In this document: one piece after another, positions 10,491 through 19,798 of the stretch | Layout of the letters: every line of letters begins with the position of its first letter | How positions within the stretch are numbered: the first letter of the stretch is position 1 | Assembly (NCBI RefSeq): GCF_038784515.1 | Contig: NZ_CP152376.1 | Coordinates: forward strand, 2,666,001 to 2,730,000 | Length of the DNA stretch: 64,000 bases | Direction of reading: 5' to 3' | Source of the DNA: Rhodoferax sp. GW822-FHT02A01 | GTDB taxonomy: Bacteria > Pseudomonadota > Gammaproteobacteria > Burkholderiales > Burkholderiaceae_C | The notes under the pieces: generated by a model | Database searches by the model: none | What the model was told of the DNA's origin: nothing | The model's input: only the letters and a program-made list of their open reading frames with translations | Made by a program: the position numbers and the translations under genes

Positions 10491-11417
10491 ATGACATCCA
10501 TTTACGTACTTGGTGAAGCTTTGATGGACTGTGTTGCCACGCCAGACGGTCTGCTGCATCCCCATGTGGGCGGCAGCCCGTTCAATCTGGCCCGGGCAGC
10601 GGCACTGCGGGGCGCAAACGTTCACTTTCTGAATCGTTTTTCGCAGGACCAGTTTGGTGAACAGATGCTGGCCCAGTTACGCAAGGACCAGGTGCAAACC
10701 ACCTTGGGCAGTAGCCGGCTACCGACCTCGCTGGCGGTGGTCCAGGTGAAGAACGGACAGCCCAGCTATGGTTTTTACCGCGAAGGCATTGCCGACCGCG
10801 ATTACCGTGTGGACGAAGTCCTGCGCGCGCTTTCGGTGGGGACGCCAGGCGTATTGCATACCGGTTCCCTGATGCTGGTGCCGCCCGAGCACGAAAAGGT
10901 GCTGGCGGTCCTGCAAGGCGCAAAGGCCCAGGGTTGGGTAGTGAGTGTGGATGTGAATCTGCGCCCCAAGCTGGCAGCGGATCTGTCGGAGTATGTGGCT
11001 GCGGTCACGTCGGTGGTGTCTCTGGCCGACTGGGTCAAGGCCAGCGACGAGGATCTGCAGTTGCTGGGATTTGCCGATGCCAGCAAGCACACGGCAGCGG
11101 ACATTGCCAAGTCGTTTGCGTCCCACGGTGCCAGCCGGGTTGCGTTGACCTTTGGTGCAGACGGCGCTTGGCTTAGTGTGGATGGCCAGGTGGCGCAAGA
11201 TGTGGCGCCCAAGGTCCGTGTGGTGGATACGGTGGGAGCTGGGGACACGTTCTGGGGCAACTGCCTGGCCGAATGGACGCTGGAGCAGAACGGCGCTGGC
11301 GCGCGGGTCGCATCCACTCTGCAAAACGCCATGCGTGCGGCGGCCATCAACTGCACGCGCGCGGGCTGCCAGCCGCCCACGCGAGCCGAGCTGTTCGGAC
11401 CGTCACAACAACAGTAG
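10491..11417 (+). CDS. PfkB-family carbohydrate kinase (fructokinase-like)
   Basis: A 308-residue ribokinase-fold sugar kinase. The substrate-binding N-terminus (VLGEALMDCV...HVGGSPFNLARAAALRG) and the C-terminal ATP/anion-hole motif DTVGAGDTFWGNCLAEW, with the catalytic Asp in GAGD, are intact. The closest style is bacterial fructokinase (fructose to fructose 6-phosphate); other hexoses are possible. ATG 10491 fits the family start; the frame extends upstream with non-conserved sequence. It diverges from the transaldolase-like gene across a 143-base region, suggesting a joint role in sugar-phosphate metabolism, which is inference. Confidence 0.88.
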   Translation: MTSIYVLGEALMDCVATPDGLLHPHVGGSPFNLARAAALRGANVHFLNRFSQDQFGEQMLAQLRKDQVQTTLGSSRLPTSLAVVQVKNGQPSYGFYREGIADRDYRVDEVLRALSVGTPGVLHTGSLMLVPPEHEKVLAVLQGAKAQGWVVSVDVNLRPKLAADLSEYVAAVTSVVSLADWVKASDEDLQLLGFADASKHTAADIAKSFASHGASRVALTFGADGAWLSVDGQVAQDVAPKVRVVDTVGAGDTFWGNCLAEWTLEQNGAGARVASTLQNAMRAAAINCTRAGCQPPTRAELFGPSQQQ

Positions 11418-11428
11418 CGCTTCTGTCG

Positions 11429-12646
11429 TCAGAACCGGGGTGTCCACTGGCAGGCCATTTCCAATGGCATGGGTTTGGCAAACAGATAACCCTGGGCGTA
11501 ATCGCATCCCATGCGCAGTAGTGCCGTCGCCGTCTCGCGGTCTTCGATGCCTTCTGCCACGCTGCTCAGGCCCAGTCGTTTGGAGAGCTCCAGTGCGGCC
11601 TTGACGATCTGAAAGCTGCGCTCCGAAGTGTGCATCTGCTGCACAAAACTCTTGTCGATCTTGAGACTGGAAAACGGCAGGGTTTGCAAATAATCCAGGC
11701 CCGCATAGCCGGTACCAAAGTCGTCCAATGCAATGCCCACGCCCAAGGCGCGTAGACGCTGGGTGATGTCGGTCACTTGGTCCAGACTGGTGATGACCGT
11801 GGTTTCGGTGAGTTCTATACGCAGCTCGTGGGGCGGCATGTCCATGGCGCCCAGGCGCTGCTGCACACTTTCCACAATGCCGTCCTGGCACAACTCCGGG
11901 CCCGACAGGTTGAGGCTGACAAAGGGCGTTTGTCCCGGCGCTGGATTGCATAGCTCCCGCAGGCGGGGCCAGTCGAGCATGCCCCGGCGCAGCACCCAGT
12001 CGCCGATGCGGTGGATCAGGCCGGTTTTCTCAGCCAGGGGAATGAACTCGTCGGGATTGACCAGCCCCATGGTCGGGTGGCGCCAGCGCACCAGGCCCTC
12101 AAAGCCGTTCACGGTGTTGCTGGAGAGGCTGATGATGGGTTGGTAAAACAGCTCCAGTTGGCTTGAGCCAATGGCCGCGGACAGGTCGTGCGCCAGGGAC
12201 AGGGTTCTCACGGCCGCTGCATGCAGGTCGGGCGTGGAATAGTGCTCACCGGCGACGTTGAGGTTGGCCGGCGTGCCGGACGCAGATGGGGTCTTGCCGC
12301 TGCTGCTGCGAAAGCGTTCCAGCAACAGGCGCAGCAAGTACTGGATTACCGGATCTGCGCGCACCAGCAGTTCCTCCACGTGCACACGGTCAATGCGGAT
12401 CAGGCTGGTGGGCATGAGGGTCTTGACGGTGGCTGTGCGAGGTTGGTGGTCCAGCAAGGCCACTTCACCGAACATGGCGCCTTCAGCCAGTACCGCCAGA
12501 CGCACGGGCGTGTCCGGCGGGCCGCTCAGTATCTCGACGCAACCACTTTCAATGACGTAGGCTGCATCCCCCGAATCACCAGTTTGAAACACCGTGGCAT
12601 GGGTATCCAGATACTCTCGCTTGAAGCCGCTCGTACTTGCGTTCAT
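11429..12646 (-). CDS. Cyclic-nucleotide-binding domain + EAL phosphodiesterase
   Basis: A 405-residue cytoplasmic protein. Residues about 10-115 form a cNMP-binding domain (FQTGDSGDAAYVIESGCVEIL... GAMFGEVALLDHQPRTATV), and about 150-400 an EAL domain that would hydrolyse cyclic-di-GMP. The signature Glu is kept (GFEGLVRWRHP, EGL instead of EAL), as are ELTET, ALDDFGTGYAG, LKIDKSF and VAEGIED, so catalysis is expected. The combination suggests cyclic-di-GMP breakdown gated by another nucleotide or small ligand; which ligand is not evident. It converges with the fructokinase gene and is followed upstream by an acyl-CoA synthetase gene on the same strand. Confidence 0.9.
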   Translation of the reverse strand: MNASTSGFKREYLDTHATVFQTGDSGDAAYVIESGCVEILSGPPDTPVRLAVLAEGAMFGEVALLDHQPRTATVKTLMPTSLIRIDRVHVEELLVRADPVIQYLLRLLLERFRSSSGKTPSASGTPANLNVAGEHYSTPDLHAAAVRTLSLAHDLSAAIGSSQLELFYQPIISLSSNTVNGFEGLVRWRHPTMGLVNPDEFIPLAEKTGLIHRIGDWVLRRGMLDWPRLRELCNPAPGQTPFVSLNLSGPELCQDGIVESVQQRLGAMDMPPHELRIELTETTVITSLDQVTDITQRLRALGVGIALDDFGTGYAGLDYLQTLPFSSLKIDKSFVQQMHTSERSFQIVKAALELSKRLGLSSVAEGIEDRETATALLRMGCDYAQGYLFAKPMPLEMACQWTPRF

Positions 12647-12701
12647 TACTCCCCCCAGGAGCCCGCATCGTGCACGGCTTGGCCCAGGTGGTCAACTGCA
12701 T

Positions 12702-14381
12702 TCAGGCCCAGTGAACGCAAGCATGGTTTTCGTACCACGTTGCCAATTGGGGATTTACAGAGGTTTCGATGCGATTACGTCGGATTTTCATGGTCGGGGT
12801 GAGGAACCCGTTTTCCACCGACCAGGGCTCCGGCACCACCACCAGCATGCGCAGATTCTCGTATTCGGCCAGTACGCTGTTGGTGTCCTTGAGCAATTGG
12901 GTCAAGGCGCGCTCCACCTCGGCCCGCACTTCGGGTGTACCAACGCGGGGCCGCACATCTTCCGCCAACACCACCATGCCGAAAGCCGATGCCTGGCCCA
13001 TGCCCGAGACCATGCTCATTTCGACCAGTGGGTGGGTGTTGAGCAGATTCTCTATGGGGGCCGGCGCCACGTACTTGCCCTTGGATGTCTTGAAGATCTC
13101 TTTCACGCGGCCGGTCAGCATCAGCAGACCGTCAGCAGTGCGGGTGCCCTTGTCTCCGGTGTGAAAGAAACCGTCCTGGGTAAACACCTCCGCATTGAGC
13201 TCCGGCCGTTTGTAGTAGCCCACCATGCAGCCGGGCGACTTGATCAGCACCTCGCCGTCATCACCCATTCGCACTTCCACGCCAGGCAAAGGGATGCCTA
13301 CACAGCCCGGCGCATTGAATTGCGGTGTCGAGGCATGCGAGTACGCAAAGTCCTCGGTCATGGCGTAGCCTTCCATGAGGTTCAGACCCAGGCGACGGTA
13401 CCAGTGGATCAGCTCGGCGGGAATCGGAGCAGAGCCGCTCGAAGCCAGCATGACTTGATCCAGCCCCAGGCCTTTGAGCACCTTGCGCCCAACCAGCCTT
13501 CCCAACAGCGGAATGCTGAGCAAACGGTCCAGTTTTTTGGCGGGGATCTTGGCAAAAACTCCTTGCTGGAACTTCAGCCATAAACGTGGCACCGACTGGA
13601 ATACGGTAGGCCGCGCACGATTGAGGTCGGCCAGAAAGGTTTCCTGCGATTCGGCGAAGAAGACATGCGTGCGGCCATCCACCAGCGAGGCGCATTCGAT
13701 CCAGGCACGTTCAAAAATATGCGCCAGCGGCAGGTAGGACAGCACCCGCATTTCCTCTTCCGCCTTCAGGTACTGCTGCAAGTAATGGAACATGCCTACG
13801 CTGGCATCGGTGGCGGCCTGGAAGCTGTGCATCACGCCCTTGGGTTCGCCGGTGGAGCCGGACGTGTACATCAGCAAGGCAATGTCGTTGGGCGCGCGCT
13901 GGACCTTGCCGGTCAGTGGTGAAGTGCGTCGGGTAATCGAGTCCCAGCTTTCGAATGGAGTCGCGGGTGCCAGTGGCATGGCAATGCAGGCCAGGCTGGC
14001 TGGCACGCCTGCGGCCTGCTGCTGCCATGTGTCGAGCTTGCCAACAAACAGCAGGCTGGCGCCGCTGTGTTCGAGCACGAAGCGGATGGTGGTGGCAGTT
14101 TCTGTCGGGTAGATTGCAACGGTGGTGCCGCCTGCGAGCCAGATGGCCAACTCGGCGATGAAGAAGTGGGCACAGTTCTTGGACAGTATGGCAATGCGCG
14201 CGCCTGGCTCCAGGCCCAGCGACTTGATGTGCGTGGCCATGCGCCGTGCCTGGTCCATGGTCTGGGCCCAGGTGTAGTCTTTCACCTGGCCACCGCCCAA
14301 TGGTTGCGACAGAAAGATGTGGTCCGAACGCGCAGCTTCATGCGCGTAAACATAGTCCAGCATCAGATTACTTGTCGCCAC
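12702..14381 (-). CDS. Long-chain acyl-CoA synthetase (AMP-forming)
   Basis: A 559-residue ANL-superfamily ligase activating a fatty acid with ATP and CoA. The P-loop LLMYTSGSTGEPKGVMHS, the adenylation motif GYAMTEDFAYSH, and the hinge HTGDKGTRTADGLLMLTGRVKEIFKTSKGKY are all present, the last in the form typical of long-chain (FAA1/FadD15) enzymes. The start is GTG 14381, preceded by GGAG with 6-base spacing on the minus strand. Located upstream of the EAL gene with a 55-base gap, so the two may be cotranscribed, and divergent from a multidrug exporter gene. Confidence 0.9.
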   Translation of the reverse strand: MATSNLMLDYVYAHEAARSDHIFLSQPLGGGQVKDYTWAQTMDQARRMATHIKSLGLEPGARIAILSKNCAHFFIAELAIWLAGGTTVAIYPTETATTIRFVLEHSGASLLFVGKLDTWQQQAAGVPASLACIAMPLAPATPFESWDSITRRTSPLTGKVQRAPNDIALLMYTSGSTGEPKGVMHSFQAATDASVGMFHYLQQYLKAEEEMRVLSYLPLAHIFERAWIECASLVDGRTHVFFAESQETFLADLNRARPTVFQSVPRLWLKFQQGVFAKIPAKKLDRLLSIPLLGRLVGRKVLKGLGLDQVMLASSGSAPIPAELIHWYRRLGLNLMEGYAMTEDFAYSHASTPQFNAPGCVGIPLPGVEVRMGDDGEVLIKSPGCMVGYYKRPELNAEVFTQDGFFHTGDKGTRTADGLLMLTGRVKEIFKTSKGKYVAPAPIENLLNTHPLVEMSMVSGMGQASAFGMVVLAEDVRPRVGTPEVRAEVERALTQLLKDTNSVLAEYENLRMLVVVPEPWSVENGFLTPTMKIRRNRIETSVNPQLATWYENHACVHWA

Positions 14382-14520
14382 GTACCTCTCCTTGTTTTCT
14401 TGTGGGTATGACAGGCATTGTCCGGATAAATCACCGAGGCGATTCGGTGATTTCCCTATTCACGTTAGCCCCAAGAGCCAGCGGCGCAGGGGCTTTGCGG
14501 CGGCGTGTTCCAATGACGTA

Positions 14521-15753
14521 ATGAATCCAGACGCACACACCATATGGCGCGCACCGCAGTGGGCATTTGCCATATTGCTGGCCCTGCTGGGCATGCTGGG
14601 GCCGTTCTCCATAGACACTTATCTGCCGGCCTTTTCAGGAATCGCTTTGTCACTGCAGGCCACGCCGGTGCAGATGCAACAGACCTTGTCGGCCTACCTG
14701 TTTGGCTTTGCGTTCATGAGCCTGTTTCATGGCGCCATCTCCGACAGTGTGGGGCGCAAACCGGTGGTGCTGTGGGGCCTGACCGCCTTCACGCTGGCCT
14801 CGATCGGTTGCGCGTTGGCCCATAGCATCGGGCAACTCGTCTTCTTCCGTGCCGTGCAGGGGCTGTCCACGGGCGCAGGCATCGTGGTGTCACGGGCGAT
14901 CGTGCGCGACATGTATCCCCCGTCGCAGGCGCAGAAGGTCATGAGCCAGGTCACCATCTTCTTTGGTGCGGCGCCAGCCATTGCGCCCATGTTGGGCGGA
15001 TGGTTGCTGGTGCACGCCGGCTGGCAGGCCATCTTCTGGTTTCTGTGCGGCGTCGGGGTGGTCTTGTGGCTGGCCATCTACCGCCTGTTGCCCGAGACAC
15101 TGCATGTGGCGCAACGCCAGCATTTCCATCCTAGGAATTTGCTGGCGGGGTACTGGAAGCTGGGCTCCGATCCGCGTTTCTTTCTGCTGGCGCTGGCCAG
15201 CGGCATCCCGTTCAACGGCATGTTTCTGTATGTGCTGAGCGCGCCTGTGTTCCTGGGGGATCATCTGGGGCTGCCGCCAGCGCATTTCTTCTGGTTTTTC
15301 TTGTTGACCATAGGCGGCATCATGGCCGGGGCGTGGGTGAGCGGGCAGGTCGCTGGCAAGCTCAGTCCCAAGCGCCAGATCCGCAATGGTTTTCTCATCA
15401 TGCTGGGCATTGGTGTGATCAATCTGCTGGCCAATATGCTGTTTGCCCCGCATGTGGGATGGGCCATGTTGCCCATGTGCATCTTCGCCTTTGGCTGGGC
15501 CATGATGGTGCCGGTGGTCACTCTGCTGGTGCTGGACCTGCACCCTGAGCGGCGCGGCATGGCGTCGAGCCTGCAGATGTTCATTGGCTCCACGGCCAAT
15601 GGCGTGGTGGCTGGTCTGATCTCGCCCCTGGTCATGCACTCCACCGTTGCACTGGCAGCCACGTCGGTCGGGCTGGCATGCATTGGCGTGGTGGCTTGGC
15701 TGGTGATCCGTCGGCGCTGGCCCGAGATCGGGCAACACACGGTGCATGTGTGA
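14521..15753 (+). CDS. Bcr/CflA family multidrug efflux transporter (MFS, DHA1)
   Basis: A 410-residue, 12-transmembrane-segment proton-driven exporter. The first helix ends in GPFSIDTYLPAF, the hallmark of the Bcr/CflA branch, and loop 2-3 carries GAISDSVGRKPVVLWG, the MFS motif A. Motif C-like sequence appears in helix 5 (GAAPAIAPMLGGWLL). ATG 14521 is chosen because it directly precedes the conserved region; upstream in-frame codons have no family resemblance. Likely substrates are drugs or small metabolites, not deducible from sequence. Confidence 0.9.
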   Translation: MNPDAHTIWRAPQWAFAILLALLGMLGPFSIDTYLPAFSGIALSLQATPVQMQQTLSAYLFGFAFMSLFHGAISDSVGRKPVVLWGLTAFTLASIGCALAHSIGQLVFFRAVQGLSTGAGIVVSRAIVRDMYPPSQAQKVMSQVTIFFGAAPAIAPMLGGWLLVHAGWQAIFWFLCGVGVVLWLAIYRLLPETLHVAQRQHFHPRNLLAGYWKLGSDPRFFLLALASGIPFNGMFLYVLSAPVFLGDHLGLPPAHFFWFFLLTIGGIMAGAWVSGQVAGKLSPKRQIRNGFLIMLGIGVINLLANMLFAPHVGWAMLPMCIFAFGWAMMVPVVTLLVLDLHPERRGMASSLQMFIGSTANGVVAGLISPLVMHSTVALAATSVGLACIGVVAWLVIRRRWPEIGQHTVHV

Positions 15754-15854
15754 GCGTCGGGAAGAGTTGTAAGCAAACATTACATCCCCGGAATTTCCTC
15801 TGCTGACTCATAGAATGGGAAAACGGCACATTTGCCGATTTGGAGGAGATTTCC

Positions 15855-16505
15855 ATGTCCAAGCAATCCATTGCAACAGTGTTACTGGTCTGCAGTCTGT
15901 TCGGCGCATCCGCGCAGACAGCCCTTGTCAAGGTGGAAGACAGGCCCGTGGCAACAACGTCCACATCCCGGTTGGTCAGCTCCTACAGCACCTTTGCGGG
16001 CTCTCAAAGCAACGCAAAGGCACTGGTTCAGGGCCTGGAAAGCGGTCAGAGCGTGACACTGGCTCCAACTGGCGTGCAAACCCCAACCAATCAGCCAGTC
16101 ACGTTCACTCCGGCGACGGCCAAGCTGAGCCCGGGGGAGGTGAATATTGCACTTTCCCTGGCAAAGGCCGAGTTGAGCAAGGCAGGCATTACCCAGCCAA
16201 GCCCGGCGCAACTGGCGGCGGCCCTGAATGGGGGCAGCGTCACCAGTCCCACCGGTTCACAAGTTCAGATGACGGGTGTGCTGTCTGAGCGAAGTGCCGG
16301 TATGGGATGGGGACAGATTGCCCATGCATTGGGCTTCAAGCTGGGCGCGCTGGTCAGCGCTTCCAAGACCGATCAAGCCGGCCAGAAGGAAAAGCATGAA
16401 TCCAATAGCCGAGAGAATGCCCGAAAGGGTGATTCCGCCGATGGGTCGCATGCGGGTGGCAACGGCGGCGGTGACGGAGGCAGCCACGGCGGCGGCAAAA
16501 AATAG
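15855..16505 (+). CDS. Hypothetical secreted protein with Gly/His-rich tail
   Basis: A 216-residue protein I do not recognise. ATG 15855 follows a near-ideal GGAGGAGA ribosome site. A signal peptide is evident (MSKQSIATVLLVCSLFGASA), so it is exported. The middle (about 90-155) looks folded (LSPGEVNIALSLAKAELSKAGI...GWGQIAHALGFKLGALV), and the last 45 residues are charged and then Gly/His-rich (GSHAGGNGGGDGGSHGGGKK). The SPAQLAAALNGG...MGWGQIAHALG layout suggests a conserved family of secreted proteins in Burkholderiales. It lies 38 bases before a CigR-like gene, so the two probably form an operon. Confidence 0.75.
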   Translation: MSKQSIATVLLVCSLFGASAQTALVKVEDRPVATTSTSRLVSSYSTFAGSQSNAKALVQGLESGQSVTLAPTGVQTPTNQPVTFTPATAKLSPGEVNIALSLAKAELSKAGITQPSPAQLAAALNGGSVTSPTGSQVQMTGVLSERSAGMGWGQIAHALGFKLGALVSASKTDQAGQKEKHESNSRENARKGDSADGSHAGGNGGGDGGSHGGGKK

Positions 16506-16543
16506 CGCGTTTTTTCAGATACCAACCCCAACGAAAATAAACC

Positions 16544-17026
16544 ATGACCCACTTCAACAACCCCTCTACCCTGAAAACTTCCTCACTCGTACTGCTGCTT
16601 TGCCTTGCAGCGCTGTCTTCACCCGTGTTGGCTGAAAAACCCGACTGGGCTGGCAATGGCAAAGGCAAGAAGAAGCAGGCGCAGGAAGAGCAGGCCAACG
16701 TGGATATCCAGATCGGAGCCTATTTCGGTGAGCGCCAGCGTGCCGCTGCATCCGAGTATTACGAAGCCCAGGGGCGGGCTGGCAAGTGCCCTCCGGGACT
16801 GGCCAAGAAACACAACGGATGCCAACCGCCCGGACAAGCCAAGAAATGGAAGCTTGGACAGCGGCTGGAGCGTGACGTGGTGGTCTACCCCGTGCCGCAA
16901 GATGTGGTGGTCCGAATAGGTCTTCCGCCTGCGGGCTACCGCTATGTGCGTGTCCTCAACGATGTGCTGCTGGTGGCGGTGGGCTCCAATATGGTGGTTG
17001 ATGCCATCGAAGATTTGATGCGGTAG
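16544..17026 (+). CDS. CigR/RcnB-like periplasmic protein
   Basis: A 160-residue exported protein with signal peptide (ending SSPVLA) followed by EKPDWAGNGKGKKK. The C-terminal half has CPPGLAKKHNGCQPPGQAKKWKLGQ, then VVRIGLPPAGYRYVRVLNDVLLVAVGSNMVVDAIEDLMR, which matches the RcnB/CigR-type domain (PPGxxxxxxGxxLxxxxxPPGYRYVRV...DVLLV). In Salmonella, CigR is an inner-membrane anti-virulence factor and RcnB is a periplasmic metal-homeostasis protein; here the role is unknown. Gene order with the upstream secreted Gly/His-rich protein suggests a joint cell-envelope function. Confidence 0.75.
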   Translation: MTHFNNPSTLKTSSLVLLLCLAALSSPVLAEKPDWAGNGKGKKKQAQEEQANVDIQIGAYFGERQRAAASEYYEAQGRAGKCPPGLAKKHNGCQPPGQAKKWKLGQRLERDVVVYPVPQDVVVRIGLPPAGYRYVRVLNDVLLVAVGSNMVVDAIEDLMR

Positions 17027-17052
17027 GTGGCTTAAAAAGGGCTGCATCGTTA

Positions 17053-17072
17053 TACTGTTTAAATGTACAGTA
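17053..17072 (+). promoter_or_regulatory. LexA box (SOS operator) upstream of imuA
   Basis: TACTGTTTAAATGTACAGTA contains CTGT-N8-ACAG, the LexA consensus, ending 19 bases before the imuA start. It indicates induction by DNA damage. Confidence 0.92.
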
Positions 17073-17091
17073 TTTCGAAGTAAGCCTTGCC

Positions 17092-17793
17092 ATGTCTGCC
17101 TTGGCGCGTACCTCCGCCGATTCGCTGCACGGCATCCATGCCGATGTCTGGCACGCGCACGCGCTGGCTTCGCCTGTGCAGCAGGTGCAGGCCACGGGCG
17201 ATGCGGTACTGGATGCGCAGCTGCCCGGTGGGGGCTGGCCGGTGGGGGCGCTGACGGAAATCCTGCAGCCTGTGGGCGTGCACTGTGAGTGGCGTCTGTT
17301 GCTGCCCGCGCTGGCGCATTGCGGGCAAGGTCCGGTGGTGCTGGTGGCGCCGCCGCATGTGCCGTTTGTGCCTGCTCTGGCGGCCCAGGGGCTGGTTGCG
17401 CACCGCTTGCTGTCGGTTGGCGCGCAGCCCGTGGGCTCTCGCCTGTGGGCTTGCGAGCAGGCGCTGCGCTGTGCCGATGTGGACGCAGTGCTGGCGTGGT
17501 TGCCACAGGTGCGCAGCGACCAGCTCAGGCGCTTGCAGATGGCCGCGGCAGAGCACAGCAAATTGTTGTTTGTCATGCGGCCGGCCTCTGCGTTTGCAGA
17601 TGCCTCACCGGCAGCGCTGCGGCTGCAGGTTCAGCCCCAGCAGGAAGCGGACGCGCTGCAGATCCATCTGCTCAAGCGCCGGGGACCGCCACTGGACAAA
17701 CCGCTGCATCTGCAGGCGCGTTCGGCGCGCATGCAGGTACAACTCGCATCAAGCCAGGCCTATGCATTGGATCGCACTGCAGCCTTCGCATAA
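17092..17793 (+). CDS. imuA: ImuA, translesion synthesis-associated protein (RecA-like)
   Basis: A 233-residue RecA/SulA-fold protein of the mutasome that acts with ImuB and DnaE2 in damage-induced mutagenesis. Signs include the N-terminal LHGIHADVWHAHAL, the segment LPGGGWPVGALTEIL where RecA-like proteins carry the start of the ATPase core, and VLAWLPQVRSDQLRRLQMAA. A Walker A lysine is not evident, as is common in this branch. ATG 17092 lies just after the LexA box. The 3' end overlaps imuB by 32 bases, indicating translational coupling. Confidence 0.9.
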   Translation: MSALARTSADSLHGIHADVWHAHALASPVQQVQATGDAVLDAQLPGGGWPVGALTEILQPVGVHCEWRLLLPALAHCGQGPVVLVAPPHVPFVPALAAQGLVAHRLLSVGAQPVGSRLWACEQALRCADVDAVLAWLPQVRSDQLRRLQMAAAEHSKLLFVMRPASAFADASPAALRLQVQPQQEADALQIHLLKRRGPPLDKPLHLQARSARMQVQLASSQAYALDRTAAFA

Positions 17794-19159
17794 ACCGCTT
17801 GTACCCGTTGCCGGCGCAGATGCTGCGGTACTGGTAGATGCGGACACGGCACTGGCCTGGTGGGCCTTGCGCTTCACCCCGCTGGTGGCGCGCATGGACA
17901 CATCGCTGGTGCTGGAGGTGTCCCAAAGCGAGCGGCTCTTTGGCGGCCGCGCAGCGCTGCTGCAGCAGTTGCTGGAAAGCGAGGCGTGTGTGATGCTGGA
18001 CCATGCACAAGGGGCGACTGCTCTGCTGGCCCTGGCGCGGCTGTGGGCCCGTGCGCCGGACGCGCCCATTCACAGCTTGCCGCTGCATACCCTGGCGGCC
18101 GCGCGCGAGCACCTGCCAACCCTGCAGCGTCTGGGTTGCAACACTTGGGGGCAGCTGCGTGCCCTGCCACGCGGCGGCTTGGTGCGGCGCTTTGGTGCGG
18201 GGCTGGTGGACGCGCTGGATTGCGCCTATGGTCAGCGCCCCGAGGTCTATCCGTGGCTCACATTGCCCGATGTGTTTGCTCAGCGGCTGGAACTGTCTGC
18301 TGCAGTGGAGTCGGCCAGTGCATTGCTGTTCGGTGCACGCCGCTTGCTGGCGCAATTGCTGGTGTGGTTGCGTGCACGCCAGCGTGGCGTGCAGGAACTG
18401 GAGTTGCTGTGGGAACTGGATGCACGACGCTCCAACGCCCAGCACATCGATGCCTACCATGATGGCAGTTCACAAGGGCGCATGCTGGTGCGCACGGCAG
18501 AGCCCACGCAGGATATGCAACACCTGCAGCGCCTGCTGGGTGAGCAACTGGCGCAGGTCACACTGCCGGCACCTGTGCTCTATCTGCACTTGCGTACCGT
18601 GCAAACACAGGCCTTGCACGGCGAGTCGCACAGTCTGTTGCCAGAGGACGTGCGCAAGGGCGACAGCCTGCACCAGATGCTGGAACGCCTGGGTGCACGC
18701 CTGGGGCGCGAGCAGGTAACGTGCGTGCAGCAGCAGGAACGACACTGCCCGGAACACATGCAAGTGTGGGCACCTTGGTCATCCGCATCCGGCAAACCGT
18801 CGTCTGCTCCGACATGCGTGCGCGCCAACGCAACACATGGCGCAGCGCAGATGGGAGGTGATGCGGGATTGGACAACGCGCTGTTGCCCACATGGCTGCT
18901 ACCGGTGCCGTTGCCGCTTGGCGTCAAGCAGCAATGCCCGCAGTACCACGGCCCTCTGATACTGCTGGCCGGGCCGCAGCGCATTGAAGCCGGTTGGCTC
19001 GAAGACAACAGCATCGCACTGCGCGACTACTTCGTGGCGCGCAGCGAGCATGCCGGTCTGGTGTGGATTTACCGTGAACGCCTGGGGCGCACACACGCCC
19101 ACAAAAAAACCAGCGCGGAGCCGGGTCTGCGCTGGTTCCTGCACGGCCTGTTTGCTTGA
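17762..19159 (+). CDS. imuB: ImuB, Y-family polymerase-like mutasome protein
   Basis: A 465-residue homologue of Y-family DNA polymerases that acts as the adapter joining ImuA, DnaE2 and the beta clamp rather than as a polymerase. MHWIALQPS marks the start at ATG 17762; the frame is open well upstream, but that part is imuA read in another frame. The fold is recognisable from LVLEVSQSERLFGG, LARLWARAPD, LQRLGCNTWGQLRALPRGGLVRRFG (helix-hairpin-helix), and the little-finger region. Acidic catalytic residues of active Y-polymerases are not evident, as expected for ImuB. DnaE2, which normally follows directly, is 5.7 kb downstream. Confidence 0.92.
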   Translation: MHWIALQPSHKPLVPVAGADAAVLVDADTALAWWALRFTPLVARMDTSLVLEVSQSERLFGGRAALLQQLLESEACVMLDHAQGATALLALARLWARAPDAPIHSLPLHTLAAAREHLPTLQRLGCNTWGQLRALPRGGLVRRFGAGLVDALDCAYGQRPEVYPWLTLPDVFAQRLELSAAVESASALLFGARRLLAQLLVWLRARQRGVQELELLWELDARRSNAQHIDAYHDGSSQGRMLVRTAEPTQDMQHLQRLLGEQLAQVTLPAPVLYLHLRTVQTQALHGESHSLLPEDVRKGDSLHQMLERLGARLGREQVTCVQQQERHCPEHMQVWAPWSSASGKPSSAPTCVRANATHGAAQMGGDAGLDNALLPTWLLPVPLPLGVKQQCPQYHGPLILLAGPQRIEAGWLEDNSIALRDYFVARSEHAGLVWIYRERLGRTHAHKKTSAEPGLRWFLHGLFA

Positions 19160-19198
19160 TGCAAACGCCGTGGTTGCTGTGAAGCTGTGAAAGCCGGC

Positions 19199-19798
19199 TT
19201 AGAAGCGCCAGCCCAGACCCACACCGACCAGCAGAGGATCCACGCGCAACGAACCCAGGCTATTGCCACCCGCGTTGATGTTGGTACCAATCAGGACCTT
19301 CTTCACGTCGAAGTTGAAGTACATATTGCCCGACAGAGGAATGTCCACGCCCACTTGCAACGCGCCGCCCCAGCTGGAGCCGTCGGTCGTCACCGCGCCG
19401 CCCAGAATGTCATTGGCAGTGAACTTGGTGTAGTTGATACCGGCACCCACATAAGGCTTGTAGCCGTTGAGGTTGAAGTGGTATTGCACCAGCAGAGTGG
19501 GAGGCAGTTGCGAGAGTGTGCCGATCTTGTTGCCGTTCAAACGCACATCATGCTGTTGTGGCACCGTCAGAATCAGTTCTGCGGCGATATTCGGTGTGAA
19601 AAAGTAGCTGAAGTCCACTTCGGGCAGAACGATGTCATTGACGCTCAAGCCCAAGCCGGTGGAGTCTGTATTGGCGCTGGAGAGACTGACTGCGCGTGCG
19701 CGAACCATCCACGGTCCTTCCTTGGCTTGTGCAAATGCCTGCGTGCTTACCAAAGAGGCGGCAGCGATAGCCAAAGCGGTCAGAACGTGTTTTTTCAT
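19199..19798 (-). CDS. ompW: OmpW family outer membrane protein
   Basis: A 199-residue eight-stranded beta-barrel with signal peptide (MKKHVLTALAIAAASLVSTQAFA). The family pattern is clear: VNDIVLPEVDFSYFFTPNIAAELILTVPQQHDV, LPPTLLVQYHF, YKPYVGAGINYTKF, and the terminal GVGLGWRF ending in aromatic Phe, the barrel-assembly signal. ATG 19798 is used because it starts the signal peptide; the frame extends 53 codons upstream without sense. OmpW forms a narrow hydrophobic channel for small hydrophobic compounds and is often stress-responsive. It converges with imuB and diverges from a small secreted-protein gene. Confidence 0.93.
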   Translation of the reverse strand: MKKHVLTALAIAAASLVSTQAFAQAKEGPWMVRARAVSLSSANTDSTGLGLSVNDIVLPEVDFSYFFTPNIAAELILTVPQQHDVRLNGNKIGTLSQLPPTLLVQYHFNLNGYKPYVGAGINYTKFTANDILGGAVTTDGSSWGGALQVGVDIPLSGNMYFNFDVKKVLIGTNINAGGNSLGSLRVDPLLVGVGLGWRF

